Assembly: GCA_027083715.1 (NCBI GenBank)
Contig: JALWNR010000627.1
Coordinates: 1-11,396 of the forward strand
Direction: 5' to 3'
Source: Bacteroidales bacterium
GTDB taxonomy: Bacteria; Bacteroidota; Bacteroidia; Bacteroidales; NBLH01
Length of the DNA: 11,396 nucleotides
This document shows, piece after piece, positions 1 through 7,109 of the stretch; within the stretch, counting starts at the first letter, position 1; the number at the start of each line of letters is the position of its first letter. The translations under genes were made by a program, and so were the position numbers. The notes under the pieces were generated by a model. It saw only the letters and a list, made by a program, of their open reading frames with translations. It was not told the DNA's origin and ran no database searches.

Positions 1-119
1 TAAATTTGAGTGCATTTGTTTTGAATAGAAAAAATCAGCAATGAGCCTAATAAAATGCGGATTATTCAGCAATCCATTTTGAATATTATCAACTCAACGA
101 AGTTAAAATTAAGTTATAT

Positions 120-815
120 TTAATCAGAAGCATAAGCCAGTGATGCAATACTTACTTTTAAATTTAATTTATCAATTAACAATGCGGCGCAGGCTTCAAG
201 TGTTGCACCGGTGGTAATAACATCATCAATAAGCAAGGCATGCTTATACTCTGTTTTTTCTTTGCTTTGAATACTAAATGCGCTACGAACGTTTTCCCAT
301 CGCTCTTTTCTGCTTTTTCGGGTTTGCGATTTTGAGTTTAGATGCCTTTGAATTAGTTTTGTGTTAATCGGGGCTCCAATTTGTTCAGAAATACCTTTGG
401 CAATCCATTCACTCTGATTGTATCCTCGTTTTTTTTCCTTTGCAGGATGTAGGGGTACCGGTACAATAACATCGCATGATTTAAAGTTTTCCGAATTTTT
501 TAATTTTTGTCCTATCGATTTTCCAAGTACATAAGCCAATTCTTTTCTACCTTTATATTTTATTTGATGGAGTAGATGCTGTAAAACAGATTGCTTGGTA
601 AAATAATATACTGATATTGCAAATTCAATATTTACCCTGCCCCAAAATTTTTGATAGACAGGATTGTTCGAATCATTTAAAAAATTAGTTTCAGGAAGTG
701 CAATTAAGCATTTTATACAGACTTCTTGCTCTGTTTTATCTAAGTTTTTACCACAATTTATACATTTTCGTGGAAAAAATGTGCTGTACAAATCTGAGAA
801 TACTTTTATAAACAT
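120..815 (-). CDS. comF: ComF family phosphoribosyltransferase-like protein
   Basis: The 231-residue product has the two-part ComF/ComFC layout. An N-terminal four-cysteine zinc finger uses C18, C21, C33 and C36. A type I phosphoribosyltransferase fold follows, with VPVPLHP at 118-124, the GYNQ turn at 131-134 and the PRPP-binding loop IDDVITTGAT at 196-205, including its paired aspartates. Length is typical for the family. In naturally competent bacteria ComF proteins are needed for uptake or processing of transforming DNA, probably in the cytoplasm; in Bacteroidota the role is mostly unproven and no other competence gene is visible here. It lies 46 nt downstream of the SH3b gene on the same strand, so cotranscription is likely. 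The gap also holds a weak -7-like TATCTTTA (826-833, minus). Family assignment is secure; function is inferred. Confidence 0.93.
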   Translation of the reverse strand: MFIKVFSDLYSTFFPRKCINCGKNLDKTEQEVCIKCLIALPETNFLNDSNNPVYQKFWGRVNIEFAISVYYFTKQSVLQHLLHQIKYKGRKELAYVLGKSIGQKLKNSENFKSCDVIVPVPLHPAKEKKRGYNQSEWIAKGISEQIGAPINTKLIQRHLNSKSQTRKSRKERWENVRSAFSIQSKEKTEYKHALLIDDVITTGATLEACAALLIDKLNLKVSIASLAYASD

Positions 816-861
816 TCTTATTCTGTAAAGATACTTCGGAAGCTAAGTTATTTATAAATCT

Positions 862-1767
862 TTATTTTATTTCAATATCTTGTGCGTGTGTTTCAAAAGT
901 TTCGCCATTGTAGAGTAATAAAATAACGGGATCGTGCAGGTTTCTGTTTCGATTACTGCTAATAATAATACCGTCAATTTTAATTCGTAACTTTACAGGT
1001 TTTTCACCTTCATCAATAGCTTCTTTTACTCTGTTATTTAGATACCAGCGGCTGCCTTTTATGGCTTTTCGTATGAACAGCCAAGGTGCTCCCAATTCTT
1101 TTTCATAAATAGCTTTACTTTTATTTAGCGGGTCCTTTTTATCAAAGCTTAAAATCACCAGTAATTGATTATCGGTATCGGGATTTCGTAAAACAAAAGC
1201 AGCATCTTGCACATAATCACCATCAAAATCACCGTATGCAACAGAATTATACATGGCTTTTGAAGGTTCGCTAAATATTTGGTAAACTTCTTTGTTTAAA
1301 TCTTCATCATCAAATTCTTTTTTGTAATCTTCGGGTATTTTTGTAATATATCCTTTTTTATCCAGATATCTTAATAATGCCAAACGATATTGAGTTTTTG
1401 TAATTCTTTTTTTACTACGCTCATCGCCAAACAAGCCTTCCAATCGATAAAATGTTTTAGGATTGGCAATGTAATCTTTTGATACAAATCCTTTTTGTCC
1501 TTCTATCAGTACCTCAGCCCAACTGTCTTCTATTTTGTAAACCAAAAGTTTTGTTCCGTATGTTATACGTCCCATTTTTAAGGCTTTAGCTTCGGGTTTT
1601 GCTCGCACATTAACTCCATCAGAAATTACATACATTTCTTTTGCGCTTAAATCTCTGGTCATCACACTTAATACAGGTCCTAAAATCAGATAAAGGATAA
1701 ACAGTAAAGGAATTAAACCCAAAAATATTCCTCCTAAAATTACTTTTTTCTTGTTATTTTCAGCCAT
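862..1767 (-). CDS. Membrane-anchored SH3b-domain protein with an FG-GAP-like segment
   Basis: The 301-residue product starts with a short basic tail and one strong transmembrane helix (about 9-36), which would place the rest outside the cytoplasmic membrane. A bacterial SH3 (SH3b) domain follows at about 45-102, recognisable by NVRAKP, a GTKL strand and GFVSKDYI; such domains usually bind peptidoglycan or other wall material. Further on, GDFDGDYVQDAA (179-190) has the aspartate-rich look of an FG-GAP/VCBS calcium-binding turn, but only one copy is present. The remaining C-terminal part is not recognised. The gene has its own upstream promoter candidate and probably forms a two-gene unit with the ComF gene. 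A role at the cell envelope is inferred from topology and the SH3b domain; no catalytic motif is seen. Confidence 0.85.
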   Translation of the reverse strand: MAENNKKKVILGGIFLGLIPLLFILYLILGPVLSVMTRDLSAKEMYVISDGVNVRAKPEAKALKMGRITYGTKLLVYKIEDSWAEVLIEGQKGFVSKDYIANPKTFYRLEGLFGDERSKKRITKTQYRLALLRYLDKKGYITKIPEDYKKEFDDEDLNKEVYQIFSEPSKAMYNSVAYGDFDGDYVQDAAFVLRNPDTDNQLLVILSFDKKDPLNKSKAIYEKELGAPWLFIRKAIKGSRWYLNNRVKEAIDEGEKPVKLRIKIDGIIISSNRNRNLHDPVILLLYNGETFETHAQDIEIK

Positions 1768-1848
1768 CTTTATATTTAATTAATAAATTTTGTTTTGTAG
1801 GTTTAGCAAGTGTAATTTATGCCGGCAGGCACTTTAGTTATGATAGTT

Positions 1849-1879
1849 CAAAGTTACGGATTTTAATTAATAAGATAAA
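1849..1879 (-). promoter_or_regulatory. Bacteroidota-type promoter for the SH3b-comF unit
   Basis: On the minus strand a TTTA element (1879-1876) is followed after 19 nt by TAACTTTG (1856-1849), a full match to TAnnTTTG. The predicted start of transcription lies near 1842, giving a leader of about 75 nt before the ATG at 1767. It separates this unit from the DUF4350 gene that ends at 1938. Confidence 0.55.
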
Positions 1880-1913
1880 ATAAATTATACAGTCATCAGG
1901 GGAATCACTTTTA

Positions 1914-1935
1914 AAAATGTTTGGTCTTAAGCCAA
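1914..1935 (-). terminator. Weak terminator-like hairpin after the DUF4350 gene
   Basis: Three bases past the DUF4350 stop codon the minus strand reads TTGG, a seven-base loop and CCAA (1935-1921), followed shortly by a run of five T (1916-1912). The stem is only four base pairs, so termination here is tentative. The position at the end of the four-gene unit is what makes it worth listing. Confidence 0.3.
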
Positions 1936-1937
1936 TA

Positions 1938-3125
1938 TTAAATTCTTGATTTGTAAAATTTTTCAAGCAATTTATTAAATTTTATCAATTTCTCGGCAGA
2001 AGTATGTTTACTATCCAATGCAAATTTGTAACGATATATTATTTCTTTAATACAGGATATCTCGGCACCTGTTTTTTGTGCTATAATTTCTGCTGCATTT
2101 TCCGATTCGATACTGTTGGTTGTTAAATAATATTTTTCACGTAAAAAGTCTGTCCAGAATAAATATCTTTTTAATAAAATATCACGGTGGTTACTGTTGT
2201 TCAGATATAAATTTGCTAATGTTCCGGCAAATTCAAGCGAACTGTTTTTTGGGTACTCAATAATAGGTATAGCTCTTTGTTTACGTTTTGCATTAACCAG
2301 TATAAATAAAATTGCTATTAACAGCAGTAAATGGTATGCATGTCGTAATGCATCGGAACTACTAATGTAGCTTAATGGACTTTGAGCTGCTGCATTTTTT
2401 CCGGGTTTATAATTTTCATCCCAAAAAATGTATTTATTGTGCAAATAGCTTAAGGCTTTAAATACATATTGGGCATTATTTTTTAAAAGAATATTATAAT
2501 TGGTAAAAGCTAATGGTAAAGTGTGCATATAAAAAGCACCTTTTCCGTAAGGTATTTTAATGAAATTGACATCATTATAATTGCCGATAGTGCCAAGAAC
2601 CACTACTTTTGCTGTATCAAAACTTGAAAAATAAACCTCTAATCTTTGTTTACCAATAAAATAACCGGATTTAACTTTAAGTTTTGGATGAACAAAGTTT
2701 ACCGGTAAACTGTCTTCTCCAAATATTGTATTAAAATCAACTGTTGTTTCAAATTTTAGCGTATCTTTTAACTCTTTTGAAAAATCTGATGCTGAAATAA
2801 ATATTTTTGCCCCTTTTGAGGCAATTTTTAGTAATTGGTCAAGGTTTACTTTTTTTATATTAAACTTATCAGTATTAAAAATTAGCGAACTGTGATTAAA
2901 ATTATTTTTAGCTTCAAAATTATAAATACTTCGCGTGTTAATTTTAATTTTTGATTTTGGAAAAATATCCGGAAGTAATTCATAAATAACATAATCCCCA
3001 AAAGGTATTTTATCTTCTTTCGAGAAACTCAAAGTCCAGTCGGGTTCTTTGGGAGCAAAATATTCAAAAATTACCAATGCTGCAAATAACAAGGCTAAGA
3101 TAATATATGATTTGTTTATGTGCAT
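1938..3125 (-). CDS. DUF4350 domain-containing membrane protein
   Basis: The 395-residue product has a transmembrane helix at the N terminus (about 7-24), an extracytoplasmic region, a second helix at about 262-278, and a basic C-terminal cytoplasmic tail of roughly 115 residues. The outer part carries features I associate with the DUF4350 family: PDWTLSF and PFGDYVIYELLP just after the first helix, and WDENYKPG at 235-242 shortly before the second. The outer part resembles a glutamine-amidotransferase-like fold in related families, but I see no catalytic triad to call. Its ATG overlaps the stop codon of the upstream DUF4129 gene by one base (TAATG), implying translational coupling. It is the last gene of the cluster; the MoxR and DUF58 genes often found next to it are absent. 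Biochemical role unknown. Confidence 0.82.
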   Translation of the reverse strand: MHINKSYIILALLFAALVIFEYFAPKEPDWTLSFSKEDKIPFGDYVIYELLPDIFPKSKIKINTRSIYNFEAKNNFNHSSLIFNTDKFNIKKVNLDQLLKIASKGAKIFISASDFSKELKDTLKFETTVDFNTIFGEDSLPVNFVHPKLKVKSGYFIGKQRLEVYFSSFDTAKVVVLGTIGNYNDVNFIKIPYGKGAFYMHTLPLAFTNYNILLKNNAQYVFKALSYLHNKYIFWDENYKPGKNAAAQSPLSYISSSDALRHAYHLLLLIAILFILVNAKRKQRAIPIIEYPKNSSLEFAGTLANLYLNNSNHRDILLKRYLFWTDFLREKYYLTTNSIESENAAEIIAQKTGAEISCIKEIIYRYKFALDSKHTSAEKLIKFNKLLEKFYKSRI

Positions 3126-3874
3126 TAGTTGTTTTTATTGATTAATGAAAAACTATGCTTAAACTCTTCAAAAAAACGATTAAATTGTTGTTTTTCAGGC
3201 TCAAAATGTCCGTACCAACTGTATTCATAGATACGGCTTAAATTTTTAAAAAAACGGTATATTGCCTCATCGCTTAACTCTTGCAAATATCGGTGGTTTG
3301 TTTTTTCGGGTAACCAATTAATTAATCCATTTTGGTCAAGCAGGTGTAAAAGTTTTAAATACAGAAAGCGTATAGCCAAACGATAATTTTGTTTTTCAAT
3401 GGCTTTATTGATTTCTTTATCAAAATTAACTCCTCGAATATCTTCATCGGAATAATCAAATTTTGAACGGTTAATATTTATATTTTTACCGAGAATTCCT
3501 GAAAAATCGGCTCGAAAAAGACGTATGGCTACAAAAATGAGTATCGCAGCAATAATGGTATTACGAATGTATGGAGTAGCCCCTTCATTTGAAAAGATAA
3601 ATCTTAAAAATTTAAGCACATAATACCAAAATATATCCCATAAGTTGTCTTTGGGCTGTTGTTTTTTTATGTATTTAAAATCATTATTATTCCTATACTC
3701 TTCAATCTTATCTTGCGGTACTGGCTTAACAACAATTGGTTCTTTGCTGTATTTTACTTTTTGTGCCGTTAAATAATTAGTTGAAGTAAATTGCAATAGC
3801 AAAATAAGCATTAATAACTTAAAGTATCTTGCCAAATATATATGTTTAGTTTTCATTAATTTGATTAATCTCAT
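3125..3874 (-). CDS. DUF4129 domain-containing membrane protein
   Basis: The product has a signal-like hydrophobic stretch near the N terminus (about 19-37, possible cleavage after LTA), an extracytoplasmic linker, a transmembrane helix at about 104-119, and a cytoplasmic helical DUF4129 domain at about 152-244. The domain shows the repeat-like IEKQNYRLAIRFLYLKLL pattern, LINWLPEKTNHRYLQEL and a WYGHFEP segment. The 249-residue form begins at 3874 and overlaps the preceding gene by 29 nt. A second ATG at 3856 (overlap 11 nt) gives a more typical signal-peptide start, MKTKHIYLARY, and may be the real one. Neither has a clear ribosome binding site. It is coupled to the DUF4350 gene downstream. 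DUF4129 proteins are often neighbours of transglutaminase-like, MoxR and DUF58 genes; the molecular function is not known. Confidence 0.83.
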   Translation of the reverse strand: MRLIKLMKTKHIYLARYFKLLMLILLLQFTSTNYLTAQKVKYSKEPIVVKPVPQDKIEEYRNNNDFKYIKKQQPKDNLWDIFWYYVLKFLRFIFSNEGATPYIRNTIIAAILIFVAIRLFRADFSGILGKNININRSKFDYSDEDIRGVNFDKEINKAIEKQNYRLAIRFLYLKLLHLLDQNGLINWLPEKTNHRYLQELSDEAIYRFFKNLSRIYEYSWYGHFEPEKQQFNRFFEEFKHSFSLINKNN

Positions 3875-4706
3875 TTAATAATTCGGGATTATCCTTTTTT
3901 TCAACTAAACTGTAATAATGAAATGTAATAGTAATATAAATAATTGCATAAAAAAGTGTAGCAATAAATGTTCCGGCTGCCGAAACGATTAAAAAAAGTG
4001 TTGAAACACCTTCAAAAGTTCCTTTTGCAGCACTTAAACCAATAAAAAACGTATAAATTATTTGAGGCAGTAAAAATATACTTCCCGAAAATGAAGCAAT
4101 AAAATAAATAATAAGCATAATCCCCAAAGTAAACCACCAATTATCTTTTATCAGATACATACTTCTTTTCATGGCATCACCAAAATTTAGATTTTCTACC
4201 ATTTTAATATATATGGTAAATACCAATGCTATTGATAAATAAATGCCGGGAACAATAAATAATAGAATACCAAAAGCAATAATAAAACCAATAGCTATGG
4301 TGATGAAAAATACAGGAATAAAGTAATGACCTACATAGCGCCAAACATCTTCAGGACTAAAATTATCTTTTCCTCGTTCAACATATAGTTTTATATAGCT
4401 GTAAACTACCAGTGTAAGCATTACATTACTAATAGCTGCCGAAAGCAAATACAAAAAATATTTTGTGGTGTACATTTCTTTAAATCCCCAAAAAGGATCG
4501 CTTACTTGTTTGGGGTCGCCAATATTTGAATAAATACTACTTTGATACATGGCTCCCAAAAATGCGGTAATTAAAATAAAGGGACCGGCATAGGTGAGTA
4601 AAGACTTAATTAAAGGTTTAAATTCTTGACGGATAAATTCAAATGTATCAGATATTAGCGCATTAAAATCCCGTTCTTGTTTAAAAATAATAATTGGTTT
4701 TTCCAT
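3846..4706 (-). CDS. Polytopic membrane protein of the SpoIIM-DUF4129 cluster
   Basis: The 286-residue product has a cytoplasmic amphipathic N-terminal stretch of about 32 residues followed by about six hydrophobic segments (roughly 33-53, 84-106, 126-150, 150-170, 190-222 and 234-262). The stretch LFIVPGIYLSIALVF followed by GDAMKRSMYLIKDNWW resembles the glycine/proline-kinked repeats of YciC/DUF975-type and glycerophosphodiester phosphodiesterase membrane-domain proteins, but I cannot assign a family firmly. No catalytic motif is visible. It starts 49 nt after the SpoIIM gene stops, with no promoter seen in the gap, and overlaps the DUF4129 gene at its end. A membrane-protein gene at this place is common in Bacteroidota versions of the cluster, so it probably works with its neighbours; how is unknown. 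Confidence 0.8.
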   Translation of the reverse strand: MEKPIIIFKQERDFNALISDTFEFIRQEFKPLIKSLLTYAGPFILITAFLGAMYQSSIYSNIGDPKQVSDPFWGFKEMYTTKYFLYLLSAAISNVMLTLVVYSYIKLYVERGKDNFSPEDVWRYVGHYFIPVFFITIAIGFIIAFGILLFIVPGIYLSIALVFTIYIKMVENLNFGDAMKRSMYLIKDNWWFTLGIMLIIYFIASFSGSIFLLPQIIYTFFIGLSAAKGTFEGVSTLFLIVSAAGTFIATLFYAIIYITITFHYYSLVEKKDNPELLNEINQINEN

Positions 4707-4755
4707 TTTAATAATTTATGTTACCTGTTTTTTTCAATTAAAAAATATTACTGAT

Positions 4756-5733
4756 TTATATATTTTTATTTTCTTCGGCAAACAGCTTTTTAACTATTTT
4801 TTTAGGATATAGAAAGAAATACCAAATAATAAAAGCCAGTGAGCTTAAAATTAGGGCAGCTCTTATAAAATAAGGAGCTCCGGTATATCGGGTAATAAAG
4901 CCTTCAAGAAAACCTGCTACCATAAAAACCGGTACAATGCCTATCATTATTTTTACCCCTTTTCTGGCACCTTTTTTAAATGATTGTAAACGCTTATATG
5001 TTTCGGGATTTAAAAATGAAACACCCAATAATATTCCAGCAGCTCCGGCAACCGTAATGGCAAAAATCTCCAAAGTTCCATGTATCCAGATTGTCATAAT
5101 TGACTCTAAAAGCACACCTTGTGTATAAAAATAATATTGAAAGCTGCCTAGCATAATCCCATTAAACATTAATACATTTAGGGTGCCTAAAATAAAGAAC
5201 AGTCCAAAAATAAAGGCTCTAAAAGCTACACCAATGTTATTAAAGGTAATTGCCAAAAACATATCCATTTGGTTCATTTGTTTATAAACAGCCATTGGGT
5301 CGCCTTTTTCAATGTTTGCTTCGGTCATGTCCACATAGTCATCTCCAAGTATACTGCGTACAAAGTTTGGATCTTTAGCAGCTGAATATGCTCCAATCAT
5401 TGCAAAAAACAGAAAAACAACAAGCGAAAAATATAAATAACTACGTACTTGGTACAAAATAATTGGTAATTCTTTCTTCCAGAAATTAATAATTCTGTTA
5501 CCACTCTCTTTTTTGTTTTGATAAATTTTGTAATGCATTTTTCCTGCCAGTTGATTCAAATATCTTTCGGTTTCGGTATTGGGATAAAATGTCCGGCAGT
5601 AGGATAAATCATCAGTTATTTGAATAAACATGGCTGCCAACTCATCCGGCGACATATTGGCTTTATGATTTGAAATTTTTTCAAATTCTTTCCAACGTGC
5701 TAAATTTTTATTGATAAAAACGAGTTCTTGCAT
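4756..5733 (-). CDS. Stage II sporulation protein M (SpoIIM) family membrane protein
   Basis: The 325-residue product has an N-terminal cytoplasmic helical region of about 95 residues and about six transmembrane segments (near 98-118, 160-183, 184-202, 215-238, 260-280 and 288-309). Family signatures include FNNIGVAFRAFIFG followed by GIMLGSF, then HGTLEIFAI and AGAAGILLG. In Bacillus, SpoIIM acts with SpoIID and SpoIIP in peptidoglycan remodelling during engulfment. This organism type does not sporulate by that route, and homologues outside Firmicutes form a wider membrane family of unknown function. It is the first gene of a four-gene unit and has a promoter immediately upstream. It is divergent from the SpoIIE-type phosphatase gene. 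An RDD-family gene, a frequent neighbour, is not present. Assignment to the family is confident, role is not. Confidence 0.88.
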   Translation of the reverse strand: MQELVFINKNLARWKEFEKISNHKANMSPDELAAMFIQITDDLSYCRTFYPNTETERYLNQLAGKMHYKIYQNKKESGNRIINFWKKELPIILYQVRSYLYFSLVVFLFFAMIGAYSAAKDPNFVRSILGDDYVDMTEANIEKGDPMAVYKQMNQMDMFLAITFNNIGVAFRAFIFGLFFILGTLNVLMFNGIMLGSFQYYFYTQGVLLESIMTIWIHGTLEIFAITVAGAAGILLGVSFLNPETYKRLQSFKKGARKGVKIMIGIVPVFMVAGFLEGFITRYTGAPYFIRAALILSSLAFIIWYFFLYPKKIVKKLFAEENKNI

Positions 5734-5756
5734 AATTTATTCAAAGCAGTTTTGTA

Positions 5757-5786
5757 CAAAATTAAAAGAAAAAATAAAAATGCAAT
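5757..5786 (-). promoter_or_regulatory. Promoter for the SpoIIM-DUF4129-DUF4350 unit
   Basis: The minus strand carries ATTG (5786-5783), an 18-nt spacer and TAATTTTG (5764-5757), a full match to the TAnnTTTG element. The predicted start of transcription is near 5750, leaving a leader of under 20 nt before the ATG at 5733. It lies back to back with the promoter of the phosphatase gene. Confidence 0.55.
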
Positions 5787-5813
5787 GGAAAAACTTATTC
5801 ATCGAATAGAAAT

Positions 5814-5844
5814 CTTGTAATTAAACAATTTTTATATACTTTTA
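5814..5844 (+). promoter_or_regulatory. Candidate promoter for the SpoIIE-type phosphatase gene
   Basis: CTTG (5814-5817) is followed after 19 nt by TACTTTTA (5837-5844), seven of eight positions of TAnnTTTG. An overlapping alternative -7, TATATTGC, is weaker. The predicted leader is about 15-20 nt. It is weaker than the opposing SpoIIM promoter. Confidence 0.4.
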
Positions 5845-5865
5845 TATTGCAAAATTTGAATAGAT

Positions 5866-7044
5866 ATGGCTGAGGAAGAATTTAAAGTTGAAGTTTGGGG
5901 ATTGTTTGAGCTTACAAAAAAGCAAATATTGATTTTTCAATTGTTTTTTTTGATTAGCTTTATTGGTTTAACAGCTTTTTTATTTGCTTTTAAATTCCCG
6001 GAACATTTAGGTAATGATGCTTATAATTTTCATGCAAAATATGCAAAATATTTTAGTTTGGCAGCAACTATAATGATTGTTATTGAAACACAATTTTTAT
6101 GGTCGCAATTTACACAAGCACAACTTAATTTAATAAAGGAGCAAAAGGCTGAAATAGAGCAACAAAAAGAGGAAATTTTAACACAAAACGAACAGCTAAT
6201 TGAGCACAGGGAGCGTATTTTGGCTCATCAAGAAAAAATTGAGGCTCAAAATCAAGATATTAAAGCAAGTATTCGTTATGCCAGTACTATTCAAAATGCT
6301 TTGCTGCCATCTCCAAGTAAGCTTACGCGCCTACTTGGAGCGTATTTTCTGTATTATAAACCACGCGATATTGTAAGTGGTGATTTTTATTGGGTAGATG
6401 AATACAACGGCAAAACCGTTATTGCAGCTGCTGATTGTACCGGACATGGAGTGCCCGGAGCTTTTGTTTCGGCATTGGGAATTTCTATGTTAAACGATGT
6501 GTTAAACCGTGCAGTTTCATCTAAAGAATTTCTAAATCCTTCGCTTGTATTAAATAAGCTACATCAACAAATGAAAGGATCAATCTCACGAACTGAGCAA
6601 AACAGTGATACTTACGACGGGATGGATGTGGCTGTATGTATGATTGATAGAAAAACCAATACATTAGAATATTCTGGTGCATTACAGCCTGTTTATCTGA
6701 TAAAAAAAATAAATGAAAATGATACCGAGCGATTTGAACTAAATATATTAAAACCTGATGTATATGCAATCAGCATGACCGATTTTAAAGAACACACCTA
6801 CCAAAATACAATTGTAGGGATTCAACCCGGAGATTTATTGTATATGTTTTCTGATGGATATGCAGATCAGTTTGGAGGAAAAAAACATAAAAAATTTCTG
6901 TCGGCAAATTTTAGAAAACTTTTGCTTGCCATTGCTCCTTATCCTATGGATAAACAGCTTAAAATATTAGAAGATACCATGAGCAAATGGATGGGCGATA
7001 TTGAACAAATTGATGATATGATGGTGATTGGGATAAGAATATAA
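5866..7044 (+). CDS. Membrane-anchored PP2C/SpoIIE-type serine phosphatase
   Basis: The 392-residue product has two transmembrane helices (about 21-41 and 61-80), a glutamate- and glutamine-rich coiled coil (about 85-135), and a C-terminal SpoIIE/RsbU-type PP2C phosphatase domain. The entry motif IRYASTIQNALLP (136-148) is characteristic. Likely metal-binding or catalytic residues are in SGDFYW (D173), ADCTGHGVPGAF (D190), DGMD (251-254), SDGYADQF (D330) and QIDDMM (D383, D384); all expected acidic positions appear intact. Such enzymes dephosphorylate serine on STAS anti-sigma-factor antagonists or related targets, with the coiled coil passing on a membrane signal. Many Bacteroidota members carry large sensor or TPR modules; this one has only the short anchor. 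No STAS protein, anti-sigma kinase or sigma factor is encoded nearby, so the substrate is unknown. Confidence 0.92.
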   Translation: MAEEEFKVEVWGLFELTKKQILIFQLFFLISFIGLTAFLFAFKFPEHLGNDAYNFHAKYAKYFSLAATIMIVIETQFLWSQFTQAQLNLIKEQKAEIEQQKEEILTQNEQLIEHRERILAHQEKIEAQNQDIKASIRYASTIQNALLPSPSKLTRLLGAYFLYYKPRDIVSGDFYWVDEYNGKTVIAAADCTGHGVPGAFVSALGISMLNDVLNRAVSSKEFLNPSLVLNKLHQQMKGSISRTEQNSDTYDGMDVAVCMIDRKTNTLEYSGALQPVYLIKKINENDTERFELNILKPDVYAISMTDFKEHTYQNTIVGIQPGDLLYMFSDGYADQFGGKKHKKFLSANFRKLLLAIAPYPMDKQLKILEDTMSKWMGDIEQIDDMMVIGIRI

Positions 7045-7109
7045 ATTTGAATACTTTTTGACCTAATGAGATGCTTACCACTTTTATTAATCATAGATAA
7101 AAAATAATA

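Noticed and set aside
1..119. TAAATTTG at positions 1-8 as a plus-strand promoter
   Set aside because: The upstream half is outside the window and no plus-strand gene follows; the interval holds no recognisable feature.
4937..5128. Plus-strand open frame of 63 codons
   Set aside because: It lies fully antisense inside the SpoIIM-family gene, has no promoter, and gives a composition unlike a normal protein.
4756..7044. Interpreting the SpoIIM-like and SpoIIE-like genes as sporulation genes
   Set aside because: Both families are widespread in non-spore-forming bacteria, and no other sporulation gene is present in the window.
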